Positions 51,700-64,000 are shown, numbered from the stretch's first letter. The stretch: DNA of 64,000 nucleotides from Aldrovandia affinis (GCA_029706075.1 JAINUG010000109.1:2741501-2805500), one strand, 5' to 3'. The notes: generated by a model from the letters alone, not told the origin. Translations and numbers: made by a program.

Positions 51700-52300
51700 A
51701 GAGCTTTGCAAAATTCATAAGTTGTTTATTTCAGGGCATCTATCGTAAAGCCTCTCGTGAATTTCCCCGTGTCATTAATTCCACTTCATCACTGAGGCAT
51801 AGACAGCAGCTGTGAAACAGACGCCCATTCTAATAATATATTAACCCCCCCTTCAACTTCTACCTTCTAAAATGTCAAATCGCTTTCTTGCATTTCCAAA
51901 AACAACCACTGTGCCTCCAGCCAGTCCCAGGACAAGAGGTGTCATAAACAAAAATCGAAAAAATCTATGACTCGAAACCAATGAAAAACCCACAAGCTTA
52001 AAGACTCGTTCATGTACGAGCCATTTTTAAAGCTTTATCTTTAAGCACTCACTGTTATAGCCAACCAAACCCATTTGGAGAAAACACACACAAAATAAAA
52101 AAGCTCTGTTGATTCGTGTCAGAAGTCACTCTGCATGAAAGTATGCAAACTCATTCCCTAGACTCCCCATAACAACGGCGCCCCTCAGCATGGAGGAGCT
52201 GATTGTACTAAGTACCTGTGTTTACATGGATGTGAACCTGTTTTTTTTTGACCGCTTTGAATAGAAAAATGTTCAATTAAATAGAAGAGGGCCGATTGAA
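51700..52300. other. Non-repetitive stretch, possible conserved noncoding DNA
   Basis: No repeat family, exon or simple repeat was recognised; base composition is even. Suggested only as a target for cross-species alignment, since mkx is a developmental gene with likely distant enhancers. Confidence 0.25.
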
Positions 52301-53669
52301 TTTCATTTACATACTGTGCTACATATATCCTTGTCAGCCTTATCCATGTTAACTAATGTATCGTCAGTGTCATGCAAAAACCATGTCCTTCTTTTGTTAT
52401 TAATTTTTTATACACATTGTGTGCCCTCATTCAGTTCGATGTACTGTGAATGTCTCATAACTCAACTCAACTCATCTAATAAAGTTGGCTCAAAACATGT
52501 GACTAAACCATAATGCTAATGTTGGTAAATGGAACTAGAGCAACACATTCTTCGGAGGCTAATAATAATGCTGGTAAATGGAAATAGAGCAACACATTCA
52601 GCAATTTCAGCCCCCAAGAGCCAGAATGCAGTGCATTTCAGACCCTGGTCTAATCGTGACTTCTGTTGTGTCATTCAGACAGCAATTGATTTGATTCAGA
52701 CTGCCATTTTAAAAACATGCCCCCACAATACACAAGGTAGGCTTGCATGCCTACCTCTGCAGCTCACTATAAACCCACCCACCCTTTGGGACATGACCAA
52801 TCATTTCTAAGCAATAAAGTCAACTAGGTCAATCACATCAATTAGGACCACAGTGGAAATAAGATTCTGACTTTTCTGTGTTCTTCCTCAAATGCTCCTT
52901 AATCTATGTACTGTGGCTCCATTTCTATATGGGAGCTGTACGTACAGTATATGTGTCTTTTAACTTTCAAAATAAAGCTTAAACCTGAACTCAGTGAAGG
53001 AGGATCTAAGGTGAAGGCTGTGATTCAAACATACAGAGACGAAGCATGTGCGAAATACTGTATGTCACACTTCCGCAAACCGCCATCTGAGAACATCCCT
53101 GGTGCAATGATCACTGCTGTAATAATTGCTGTGCTCAGACTGCGAGTAGAGAGTGTCTGGAGATCTCTCGAGATCTGAAGTTGTTCCTGTGACTATGTGC
53201 AAGATAGTTCACTTGTGTAGGCTTGGAGCGTGCCATTGATTCAGCTGCATCTGTACTGAACCAATTCTTGTTGAATTCAGTTTTTTAACCACTATTGCAC
53301 ACTCATTTCAAGCTCACCTCCTGCGCTTTTTCTAAAATAATGTCCTCCCACCTGAATTGTAGCGCCACCTGTATACCTCCCAGAAATGAGCAGGTGTGTG
53401 TGTTCATAACAACTGCACTCAAGAGTGCTGTACTTTGTGTGCACATCACAGAAGAGCTGACATAGTTTCCATATGGATAATCAGATTATAGTTTTTTCCA
53501 AATTGCTTCATTGTATTTGGCTCCCAATTTCAATCCAAAGTTGTCAGCTGCCCGTATGGCTGTGAGAACTGTTCCATTTCGATATCTCTGAAAGTCCTTC
53601 AGACAAATGTGGTATTGCTCATTTTATAGTTAAATACAGCCATATGGAGTGGCAACACATGACATTTTT

Positions 53670-53762
53670 CCATTTATGCCATTTAGCAGACTCCAACGCG
53701 ACTTACTAGGGAATGCATACATTTTTCAGTATATGTGGTCCCAATGGGAATCAAATCCACAA
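53670..53762 (-). mobile_element. Truncated tRNA-SINE
   Basis: ATGCCATTTAGCAGACTCC, ACATTTTTCAGTATATGTGG and AATGGGAATCAAATCC match the 18.1-kb subfamily. Confidence 0.6.
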
Positions 53763-53949
53763 AACTACCCTCACCTACACACAATTGTGAATCCTTAGGA
53801 GTCGTAACTGATCATTGGTTCATTAGCAAAGCACATCCCCGGAAGTCAGGCTGACTTATCTCACATCTGATCAGGCTTATAGTACCATAAGGTTACGAGC
53901 AGGACAAGTGAGGCTACTCCTAACATAGCCTTTGCAGAAGTGCCAAAGC

Positions 53950-55225
53950 AGTACCATCCATGGCATGGACTGTCTTCATGGATGATCAATATAGCAAAAT
54001 GACTTTATCTCCTATTTCCCACCAGAGAGCATTTGTGAAAGGTATAACCTTTCTCTCACAGTGGGAATGGTTTTGCTGGGGTGCTTTGGTGCTCCGGTTT
54101 CAAATGAATATGCCATTGGCATTTGAACAAAGTCCAAAGCAAATATCTCATAAGGTCATTGTCCCTGTCCTTGAAACACCAGTAGAAACAAACTTATTAA
54201 GCAGTGACCTGCCCATCAGCAAAAGCTTATCACACCTAAAGAAGAATAAAAATAAATATGAATGGCTATATTTGGGGTAGCCAACATTTCACTCAAGAAA
54301 GCTGCAGTGATAGCAGATGACTTTGAACTTACTCTGGAGTTATTTTGTCAGTGTGAAATATCAATCCACTCAGTCCAATCCAGTAAATGGGTTAAGAGGG
54401 AGCCTCGGGAAAATAACTCGGGAAAACCGTCAGGAAGTTACCATAAACCTAAGCAAGAGGGGAAAGGGGCCTCTGGTCCATTCCCTGCTGCCCCAGTGTG
54501 TCATTATTGACCAGGACATATGAAAGCGGAGTGTTACAAGCTCAGACAGAGAAATGCAGAGGGTTCCCCAAAGGCAGTGGTGCTGATGAATAACAGTGTT
54601 GCCCATGAAGCTAAGAGACACAGTGTTAAAATTAACTCCTGTTATTGTGGTTTTGTCTCCGAGGGCTCAGTTACTCCTGTGGGCAGTGAGAGAGAGGGTC
54701 CAGTTGTTATTTTGCGAGATACTGGTGCGGTGCAGTCTTGGCTGGTGGGAGACGTGGGTGATTTGGATTAGTCTATCTCAACAAAAACCTGAATGCTGAT
54801 TCAAGGCATTGGTGGCCATTTTACATCAGTGCCCCTGCAATTGGTCCTTCTAGAGTCCAATGTGGTAAATGGTCTTGTTACCATGGGTATGTCCTTTGCC
54901 AGTACCAGGGGTGTCATTCTTGTTAGGAAACAATTTAACAGGGAATAACGATTGCGTTAACCCCACGGTGATGGAAGTTCCAGTGACTTCTCGTGAAACA
55001 GAGGCACTGCAGAAGGAATTTCCCTGTCTCTTTCCAGCTTGTGTCATTACACATTCCTGGGCTCGCGTGGAGAGTGCAGAACCACCAGAGGGGGTGGCTC
55101 CGGCAGAGATGGGAGTGAGATTAGCGAAGACATTCTTTGCGACAGTGGGTGATCCTGAACAGGGGTCAACCAGCATAGCCAGAAAAAAAACTATTCAGCC
55201 ACGTGTTAATCCAAAAACTTAAATA
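53950..55225 (+). mobile_element. Ty3/gypsy gag-protease remnant
   Basis: A broken polyprotein in several frames. Around 54495-54550 there is a zinc-knuckle remnant (CHY-stop-PGHMKAECYKLR, CCHC type with damaged middle). At 54695-54735 comes VILRDTGAVQSWL, the D-T-G active site of a retropepsin. At 54920-55080 comes LLGNNL..VMEVPVTSRETEALQKEFPCLFPACVITHSWAR, typical of the linker before reverse transcriptase in fish gypsy elements. Reverse transcriptase, integrase and LTRs were not found. Non-functional. Confidence 0.75.
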
Positions 55226-55888
55226 TTACCAAGAATCTGTTACCTAATGAGTTGGCTGCAGCTCCAGGGACGCAGCCAGTCAAAATGTCACTACAGGGTA
55301 GCTAGAGGAAGAAGAAAACATTTTGATGATGAGAACAGCCCATTCAGCCCATCCAGGCTTGTCATTTTTCCGACTGTTTATTGAGAATCACAGCGGATAA
55401 TTTTGTGCCAAAACTTGAACTTAAAAATGAAAACAAAATATAAAGCTAATGAAAATATATATATTTGAAGAAAAAATGCATCAACAGGAGAGGAATGGAG
55501 AAAATGAAAAAGAAAGGATGTTTAGTTTTTCTATTTGACATTACCTTTTTCTTTTCCTTTTTGGTATGATTCATGGTTTTCTCCCCTGAAGACTACCATC
55601 TGTTTGAGTGCCTGAAATTCTGACACATGATGTTACTTGTGGATTTTTGTCCACTTCCAAACTAGCAATGGAATAAATAAATAATTGAAGTTAATTGTAT
55701 CACCAACGAATACACTGCATACCACTCTTGAGGGTAAAGTCTGATTAATGTTCGTTTCTGAAGCTCACAACATTCTCACAAGACTGTCTGTTTTCTGTTT
55801 TTTACTTTTCTGCACTTCCGATTGGTACTACCACTACAATCATTGGACACCATTATAAAGTCTTCTGACATTGTAAAGAAATTGGGGC

Positions 55889-56092
55889 CAGTGTTGCCAG
55901 ATATCTGTGATTTTATCCCCCCAAAATATATGAAAAATTGTTTTTCAAAACCCCCCTTATCTTCAATTGACTCCCATGCAAAAACACATTTATCATTTAT
56001 CATATCCCATACATATTTACCCTGGAACTTCCCCCAATACCTTTTCACAAAGCCCTAGATTTGGGGGTTAAATCACTAATCTGGCATCCCTG
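55889..56092. mobile_element. hAT-type MITE (204 bp)
   Basis: Ends CAGTGTTGCCAGAT and, inverted, CAGGGATGCCAGAT (12 of 14 identical). Flanking octamers ATTGGGGC and ATCGGGGT agree at six of eight, consistent with an aged 8-bp target duplication. Internal sequence has no coding capacity. Confidence 0.8.
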
Positions 56093-57049
56093 ATCGGGGT
56101 CCCCTTCAAGGGGATGCTCTGTTTCGTAGTGTCTTGGTTGACACAGACATTCAACAGGTGCAAACAGGCCATAGCCCACTAGGCGCCATTGACGTTGCTG
56201 TTGTGTACAAAGGTTGTGTTTCAGGAACTGGAGGGTTTTATTGGTAAGAATATTAATACATTTATTGGGGTGGTTGTCACATAATATTTTTTTAATTTCA
56301 TTTATTTTTTAAGAAACTTTCTCTCCCTTTTGTATTATAGGTTTTGTGGCCCAAACTTCAGCAATGACAAAGATAAGACTGTAAGCTTACTGTTCGATAG
56401 CTTGAGTGACCATGCTAATTAGCCATGTTAACGCACTGTTGTAAGTCACTTTGAATAGAAATGTCTGCCAAATAGCTAAAGTGTATATAATAAATTGTAA
56501 TTGTAATCATTATTATTGTTTTTTTTAAATACATTTCAAAAACATTGTCTGTTCGTGGCCCCCATTGACTTAGGATAGAGCTGGAACTATGAGCCATTAT
56601 GATAGAGCCAGCACTGGCCTCAGCTATCAGGCAGGACTAAGATACAGCGATGCAGGGCTGCTGGCATTCTCTTCATAGTTCCAATGGTTGCTTTCTGCTC
56701 TTCTGTCTTCAATCAAAAGTTATAAAAAGCGAAACCCTCTTCATGTGTATATATACGTAGCCTGTTCCACATACTGTAGCAGATGGCCTGGCACTGATCT
56801 GAGACCAGTTTGTACTGGTTCCTCTGCAATTGTAGCAGAGTATTTATGTTAGCCTGCACCATGACCCATCATTAGGGAGGGTAGGAAGAGCCATGCATAT
56901 CTTCCCATCATAAACTCTCCAATTGCGTCATTTAAATTCTGAAGTGCGGCCACACCTTGGGACAAGTCAAGTCCACATATAGTATAGTAGGCTACATGCA
57001 CATCATACCTCTGCAAAAAAAAGACACATACGTATGCTCATATGCGCAC

Positions 57050-57180
57050 ATGGATGAACAAACACACAAAACAAACATGCACAGTCATACACACTCATAC
57101 ACATGCTCGGGCACGCACACACACACACGCACAAAAACAAACACACACACACACACACTCATACACAAACTCATACACAT
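57050..57180. repeat. (CA)n-rich tract
   Basis: Imperfect ACACAC/CATACAC repeats. Confidence 0.92.
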
Positions 57181-57779
57181 GCTAAGGAAAGTAGGGATAA
57201 TATTTAGAATAGTAAATGTATTTTCCACATTGCATAAAAGATAAATGTATATATGTATTTGATGAAGTTACTGACATATGTTCTGATGTTGTCAGTCCAA
57301 CTTTTAATGTGTCCCCTCAGAAGTGAATCCAGAGCATTGTTTACTGAGATCGAAGGCAGGGGTGATCAGGTTCGGACCTTAGAAAGTGAAAAAAAGTGAT
57401 GAAAAGTGACGTCTGTTTTTGTGAACTTCCAGTTAATCTGGGCCCAAAAGCAGCAGGACATTAAAGACTGCTGTGAAGCTCACAGACAAAACAACCCAGG
57501 CCCCGAGCGTCAGGGAGACAGCAACAAAACCTCTTCAAAAAACATCAGCCATTTCTCCTCCAGTCAGGCCACTGCTGCTGAAATGCAGCTTCACTTTGTA
57601 TGAGTGTCTAAGGTGCCTAACAAAAAAAATCCATCTCCATCAATCCACTGAGCGATGTCCAACTGCCATACGAAATCAATCACTGCCAATATGGGACAAT
57701 ACAAATAATTTCACATTGAACATTTTCCTGGGACCACTTCAACAATCCACAATTCCTGGATAATGGCTCCATAAAGTAC

Positions 57780-58100
57780 ATTTAATGCAAACACATTTGT
57801 CACCTAGCAAAATATACTTAAATTGGAGCCATCATAAATAACCAGTCTCATATGTAATTTCAAATAAACCTGTACGACAGCTGATATTCTCCATAGATTC
57901 TCTGCACATACGTCGCGCATGGTTTAATTTGGCCCTCCAGAATAACACGAAAAGTGCGTCGTGCGAGAGGAAAAATTCAGTATGTTCATGATTAATGACC
58001 TCTCTCTCTGGCATGTCTCTCCGTACGAATCCTATACGCTACTGTAACAGCTTCATTCATTATGCCACGACATCAAAAAAACACTTGCGGCCCTCCTACT
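57780..58100. other. Non-repetitive stretch with CpGs, possible conserved noncoding DNA
   Basis: Contains ACATACGTCGCGCATGG and GTGCGTCGTGCGAGAGG amid unique-looking A/T-rich sequence without an exon frame. The function is unknown. Confidence 0.25.
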
Positions 58101-60339
58101 GTACTTCATACATATTTGTCTGCACCATTCCTTTGTCAGATTTAGGTTAAAAAAACTGTCACCTGCAAAACTATTCAAAGCAGAAGGAAATGGGAGAATA
58201 TGAATGGCTCAGGCTACAGAGACTGTTCATTTAAAGTCAATGCTGCAGAGCCAGTAATGAAAGGAAAATAAAATAAAACCATTTAAAAAAATGATCCAAC
58301 AGTTGTAAAGCAACCAGAGGAAAAACATTAGAGGGGAAAATAAATAATAATAATAAAAAATAATTAGCGCTGCTTTATGAATAAGAAAGCTTTAAAAACC
58401 ACTGCAGTTATATTAAATGTCAAGGCGGCATGTGGTCCATGCATTGAAAGAGGGCCAGTCATTTCATGGTAATGGGACGACAGGGAAGTGTACATACATA
58501 CACACAGTACCATTAATCATTTTATCCCTGCAATCTCAAGGCAGATGGTTTAGTGAAACCATGCAGATTCCAGACAAGTATGGAAAAAACATTTATTTAG
58601 GATTGTTACATTCTTGTTAGAATCTGATTAGAATTCCTTCTAGGAATTTCTCTTGATTTTCTGCAGCCTCATCCACCACACCTTCACACTGGTGGTTTAA
58701 ATATGCATATGAATATTGTTATTAAATCAGTTTTCCCAAAACATACTCTATTCAAGAATGTAATAGCTCATTCAAAAGTACCCCCACCAATGCCCCCAAA
58801 AAAAATAAATAAATAAATAAATAACTGTTTGGCTTTACCACTACACCAACAATTCATATATCGATCAAATATGCGTTGCTTACAGATCAAAACAATCCCA
58901 AAACCATGTGATTCCGTGCTGGCTAACTCATGCAGTCACCTATTGTACTCATTATCCGCATCACCCCAAAATAATTTTGAGTTTCAAAAATGTTGTGTTA
59001 TTGCCCTTCCTGTCAGCTAATATTAAATTCAATTCAATATTCGAACTCAATATTTTGTACAGATGTTGCTGGCATGTTAATGAATAGGTGTTTTGCAAAA
59101 TGAAGACTGAAAAAAATAAATGGTAAAATGCATGTTTTGTCTGTACTTTGTCTATGAATGAACTTGGGCTGTGTAATTCTCTCAATGATCTGATATACAA
59201 TAGATAGAAAGTTCCTTTCATATGACACCAAGAACATGTGTTTGCTCCTTATATTTCATACCTTCAGTGATAACCTTGAATTTGGGTATGGCAACTAAAA
59301 GGAAATGGGCAAAAATGGCCCTTGGATGGAAGGGGTTATGGTCTCATCTCTTTAAAGTATTCCATAATTTGAATGAGAATAGCTACTTGTAATTTTGTTT
59401 GTTATATATACAATGGAAGTGCATGATCTATACAGGACGTTTGCAAACTACCAAAGAAAAAGTTATAGAATTAGTTCCAAAGATAATTTGCTTTACCAAA
59501 AAGAGACCTGTTTCGTGTCAATGTCATAAAAATATACAACAATTTACTTTGTTTACAGAAGCTCAGACAAACTCATAAATCCACTGATTTATTCACACAC
59601 CACAATAAAACCTGGAATCATACAGGAAAGGAGCTCAGTTTCTGTATAATGGAGGACGGCTGTCTAACAACCTGTTTCTTGAGAGGTGTCCTGAAAGCTC
59701 AATTTCCTGGATTTCCTGGTACAATGGTTTCTCAAAAAAATATTACATTTTCCAAACTTGGAGAGCTTAAACAGCACATCTATTCCATGTCAAGTCAAAG
59801 AGACTGTGAGTCAGGGAGCAGGGAAACCAAACACCTCACTAATCTGAGTTTGTAGAGAATTAAAGTGAATTCGCTAACTTAAATAGGCAGTTTACAGCAG
59901 TGGGGAAAATGTGCATTTATTGTTTATCCACATTTAGAAATTCTGCTTTAACTGAGGTGTGTGTTTATGGTAATGTAGCCTAACTACGAATTTGGATATT
60001 GTTTTTTGGTTAATTAGAGTGTTGCAAGAGAATTATGAATAATGCTTTGCCAGCAATGCACAAGCTCATGAACATGGTAAAATGGAACTGACTGGTGGTC
60101 TATCGGCTAACTTCCATCTCTTGATGGCCCTCTTTGATCTATAGATGGCACAGAACATAAATGAACAAGCCTAGCTAGCTCATTATGAGCCTTTGTGCAT
60201 CATTGTAAACTATTAAAGTAGAACACACATAGCTCTATTATTTAATTTATTTGACAGCTGTATAAAGGTCAGCTGGTCTTACACATCTTATTAGGCTGAT
60301 GTTTATTTCATTATTTTATTTACTTGTAAATTCATCAGG

Positions 60340-60450
60340 GACATAACAAAAGCATTGTTACGATGTTAAAAAAAACAAGCATCAGATGCATTGCATTAAG
60401 TGTTTATAGCCAAAGGCTAATTTCCAACATCTGTCCACAATGAACTACAG
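60340..60450 (-). mobile_element. Retroelement 3' tail, inverted copy
   Basis: The minus strand reads GACAGATGTTGGAAATTAGCCTTTGGCTATAAACAC..CATCTGATGCTTG, matching 42840-42960. Confidence 0.65.
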
Positions 60451-60552
60451 AAAAAAATTATGTAGCAAAAAAACTAAATACATACACAAACATGTTACCA
60501 TGCTATGGCTTGGCACTGGAGTACCACTAAAGAGCTGACTAGTTATTGTATG

Positions 60553-62400
60553 TTACAGTTTTTTTTTATTGCCAAGACACATTTCTTGAAATTATGCTCC
60601 ATTTCCCAAAACTCTAAACACAAATTCATAACTGCACACTCATCTTCATAAACTTCGAACTTCCATGTCAAAACCAAACTCTCCACTCAAAACCATGTAA
60701 TCTTACATCTAAACCAAACTTTGCCTTCAGACATCACACAAAAGCCATCAAATACACATACACTACAAAATAGCCATTACACACTGGTGAGATCAATTCA
60801 AAACACTACCGTAAAAACCTGTTACTGCAATGAATAATGGCGCTTATGGTTTTCCCCCAGAACAATCTCTTTACATGATGAACACAATATAAAGACACAA
60901 CACATGTATAAATTCCTCAATGTACTACACAAGACCAATGCTGCAGACTGATGAAAATTTAATTTATTTCTCTCCATATACCCAAATCAGTCAACATGTC
61001 AACATGGAGAATCACAACACAACATGTCCCAGTTTTCATGCTACTACAGTAGTGTGCATAACACTGTAAGCTCAGCAAATATCAGACAAACATAAAATAC
61101 TGTATCCAGTACAGGTTACAATTACAGTAAAAAATTAAAAAATCAGAAAAAAACTGAAAATACTAGACATTATCTCTTCGCCTAGCTGGATCTGGCCAGA
61201 GAATTTCATCAATATCACAGGCGATATCCTCATTGGCAAGACAACGTGGGAAGAACCGTCTTGAATGTCGAATCCATCCTTGCACAGCTGTGGCGTCGAT
61301 TTGGTCACAGGCCTCCTCCATGGCCTGAATGAGGGGTACCTGAGCCTGGGGCCGGAGATCGTAAACCCTCCACCGCCATGCCGAGAAAAACTCTTAGATT
61401 GGGTTTAGAAACGGAGAGTATGGTGGAAGGTATAGTACTGTAAACTGTGGATGGTGTTGAAACCAATTCTGGACCAGAGCAGAGCAGTGGAATGACACAT
61501 TGTCCCAGATGACAATGCATTGCGTCTGGTGCATTTGGTTTACTGCTGTGATGATGTTGTGCAATCGGTCCAAAAATGTGAGAATGTGAGGCGTGTTGTA
61601 AGGACCCATATTGGCATGACGGAGGAGGACCCCATTCTGTGTAATGGCAGCGCAAAGGGTGATGTTACCCCCACGTTGCCCTGGGACATTGATTATAGCC
61701 CTGTGGCCAATTATATTTCTGCCTCTCCTTCTTGCTTTTGTGAGGTTGAACCCTGCCTCATCTATGTATATGAATTCATGTGAGATTTCCTCAGTATCCA
61801 TCTGTAAAACTCTCTGAAATACAGTGAAAGACAAGATTGTGTAGTTCAGCATAGATCTAGTATACAATAAATGTACATGTAAAAAGGTTACGTGTGCAGT
61901 ATGCAACATCACAGTGCTAAAGTGAACAATACATACCTCCACATACTCATGCCGCAGCTGTTTGACCCTCTCTGAATTCCACTCAAAATGCGTGCCAGTG
62001 TTGACTGAGAGACCTGATGGACATTATTGAAAATGGCCGATAATGTTGGCTTGAATTTCTCTGAGCCTGATAGCATTATTGGCCAAAACCATGTTTATGA
62101 TCTCTCTCTCTTGTTCTTGCGTGAATATCCTTTCCTCCTTGTCGTTTGACATTATGATATACTTCTGTGTCTAATGTATACAAGTGTGTTTAGTGTTTTG
62201 CAAATCACTGTGTGTATTGTTTTGCAAAATGTGTGAGGCTGACATTGTGCCTATAGTGGTGCAAATCTGGGCCGATGTTTTGCTCCTTGAGTGTAAGGTT
62301 TTGATAATTGTGTAATACTTTAGATTTTTGTGTTTATGCAATCGAAAAAAACTGTAATAGGCCCAGTTATAATGTGTAAGCGATCGAGAAAAACTGTAAT
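60553..62400 (-). mobile_element. IS630/Tc1-type transposon, nearly full length
   Basis: About 1.85 kb. Ends read TTACAGTTTTTTTTTATTGCC at the left and, inverted, TTACAGTTTTTTTCGATTGC at the right, where a second nearby copy (about 62375-62398) may be the true end. TA-containing flanks fit this superfamily. It contains one transposase gene on the minus strand. Confidence 0.8.
61163..62152 (-). pseudogene. IS630/Tc1-type DDE transposase with intron, broken
   Basis: Start ATG at 62150-62152 (MSNDKEERIFTQEQEREI..), with a helix-turn-helix region that loses frame near 62030 and again near 61988. The frame then reads SERVKQLRHEYVE and stops at a GTATGT donor (61936). A 123-bp intron (61814-61936) ends TTTCAG, giving ERVLQMD. 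The catalytic core has YIDEAGFN (first D), VIWDNVSFH (second D) and PPYSPFLNPI, followed by a TAA stop (61394-61396) where glutamate is expected. Beyond it the frame continues intact (EFFSAWRWRVYDLRPQ... to a stop at 61163). It is inactive as it stands. Confidence 0.85.
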
Positions 62401-62744
62401 ATATAACTACTTATCATTAAGTCACCTGCGGAAGACATCACTGTGAGCCACCTTCTTCCTAAAAGATGGTTTGCAACACAGCTTCACAGTATAAGAGCAA
62501 AGCACCAACACCATATATCTGTGGTTCTATAGATCTGTAACTCAATCTCTACGTAATCTCTACGTAATTCAACAGATTTACAGATGTTTTGCAGATGAAT
62601 TAATACCAGACTGATATCCTCCGTGGTTCACTCAGGTTTCTTTGTCGTATGGTACACCTTGCCATTTTTCTAAGATTAAATTACACCTTGCATGTCTTTT
62701 ACATGTACAAATTCACAGTTGACCAGGCCTTCAGTAACATGTGA

Positions 62745-63095
62745 TAACAGATTTATAATAAATACAAAGCCATTCTTTGTGATCGCTTTCATCCTATGCT
62801 GAAGCACTTCTATCCTGATGGGAGTGGTCTATTCCAGGATGACAATGTCCTCATCGACAGGGCACGAGTGGTCACTGCATGGTTTGATGAGCATGAAAAT
62901 GATGTAAATCATATGCCACATCCATCTCAACCAGATGAGTTGTCAACCACATCTCAACCCAATCTCAACCTGAGATAGCGTTCTCCACTATCTGACACCA
63001 TATGCCATCAACAAAACAACAAATGATAACTCCTATAGAGTTGTAGAGTGCCAAGGCACAATGAAGCTATTCTGGCGGCTCGTGGTGGCCCAAAT
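62745..63095 (+). mobile_element. Tc1-like transposase fragment, family A
   Basis: Reads LKHFYPDGSGLFQDDN (second catalytic D region), RARVVTAWFDEHENDVNHMPHPSQ, then a damaged region and a C-terminal AAILAARGGP-like end. The SPDLNPIE segment is replaced by duplicated CATCTCAACC units. Confidence 0.8.
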
Positions 63096-63122
63096 CTCTA
63101 TGGTATTTATTTTGGTAGCTAC

Positions 63123-63228
<106 letters not shown>

Positions 63229-63559
63229 TATTTGGTGTATATATTACAACAAATTATGTTCTAATGGTAGCTGTAGGCAGGAAAAATCTCTGCAATATTC
63301 TTTCTGGTAGGAATTTATCCAGCAATCTAGTCTCTGCTGCCTCTTAATAATGTGGTTGAATAATTTTAGAATACCTTTGATTGGTTTAGAAGATGTTTGG
63401 CATCTGAAACAAAACCCTACCAAAGAAACGCCATTCTGATGTGAAGAGTAATTTTTTGCAAACAGCTCTATCTAGAGGTAAATTGGAGAACAGCATGGCA
63501 GAACCCAACGGCAGACACTAAGCCACCAGTCTAGTATAAAGTCTGATGGACTGTGCTGT

Positions 63560-63690
63560 CCAGTTGAGCTTAAAGGAGACCGTGCTTTCTCTGAAGGCTC
63601 CTAGTCTCTGGAACAGTCTTGATTAAATTAAAGCTGCTATGTTTCTGCCCTCTTTTAAAACCATTTTAAAACCTTTTTTTAATGCTTTTT
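63560..63690 (+). mobile_element. LINE reverse-transcriptase C-terminal fragment
   Basis: Reads APSLWNSL, then IKAAMFLPSFKTILKPFF after a break, the C-terminal pattern of fish L2/Rex-like LINE polyproteins. Confidence 0.6.
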
Positions 63691-64000
63691 CCAGTATTTC
63701 TCCCAATGAGGAATGCTCAATCGTATTCCTAGCCGCAGCGACCTCCACTGACAATTCAGGAGAGCGTAGACAAGCATATGCTCTCCTCCATACCAGCAAT
63801 CGTAAATCAGCCATCAGCCCAGACGTGAGTCGGAGGAAGACACTTTGTGCACAACTTTATACTGGTAGACTGTATAAAGCGGGCTTTCCTTGAGTCCCAG
63901 ACAACCCGGGCTGACAGAATTCTAATCACCAAATACCAAATATCCATCAGCCTATGGGGCTGCTTGCCACAGTTCGCAATGGCATGGTCTGGATTCCATA

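Overview
The window looks like vertebrate, most probably teleost fish, nuclear DNA. Long spliced introns, dense microsatellites, and many Tc1/mariner, hAT, PIF/Harbinger, tRNA-SINE, LINE and Ty3/gypsy relics of fish type support this, and there is no bacterial-style gene packing. I cannot name the species.

One protein-coding gene is clearly supported: the Mohawk homeobox gene mkx, on the plus strand, covering 19959-45084. Six coding exons (19959-20134, 22664-22823, 28202-28355, 29963-30295, 44017-44050, 44898-45084) have canonical GT/AG borders and matching phases. By my hand count they encode 347 residues. The product has a TALE homeodomain (about residues 66-128) and three C-terminal blocks known from Mohawk as repressor segments. 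A TATA-like box at 18732, a candidate noncoding first exon ending at 18876, and a polyadenylation signal at 45308 complete a plausible transcription unit.

Upstream (1-18.7 kb) there are Tc1-like relics, a LINE fragment, SINEs, a roughly 140-bp tandem repeat, and a set of four tRNA-Leu-like loci at 11.5, 12.0, 14.2 and 16.1 kb. Only the one at 16088-16170 is intact: tRNA-Leu(TAA), minus strand, with a T-run terminator. The introns of mkx hold most of the structural curiosities. These are a 53-bp-arm hairpin, a 76-bp near-palindrome, a 37-bp minisatellite running up to the homeobox exon, a hAT element with a perfect 8-bp target duplication nested in an older hAT, and a Harbinger relic with transposase and MADF remnants on opposite strands. 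Another hAT copy sits just upstream of the last exon.

Downstream (45.3-64 kb) no second gene is recognised. There is a decayed Ty3/gypsy gag-protease region (53.9-55.2 kb), a small hAT-like MITE (55.9 kb), a nearly complete IS630/Tc1-type transposon with an apparent spliceosomal intron and a stop codon at the catalytic glutamate position (60.55-62.4 kb), another Tc1-like relic and LINE remains. Some non-repetitive stretches (51.7-52.1, 57.8-58.1 and 47.0-47.3 kb) could be conserved regulatory DNA, but this cannot be decided from one sequence.

I did not find a convincing new multi-gene system. The most interesting items are the nested and structured mobile elements in mkx and the tRNA-Leu duplication cluster.
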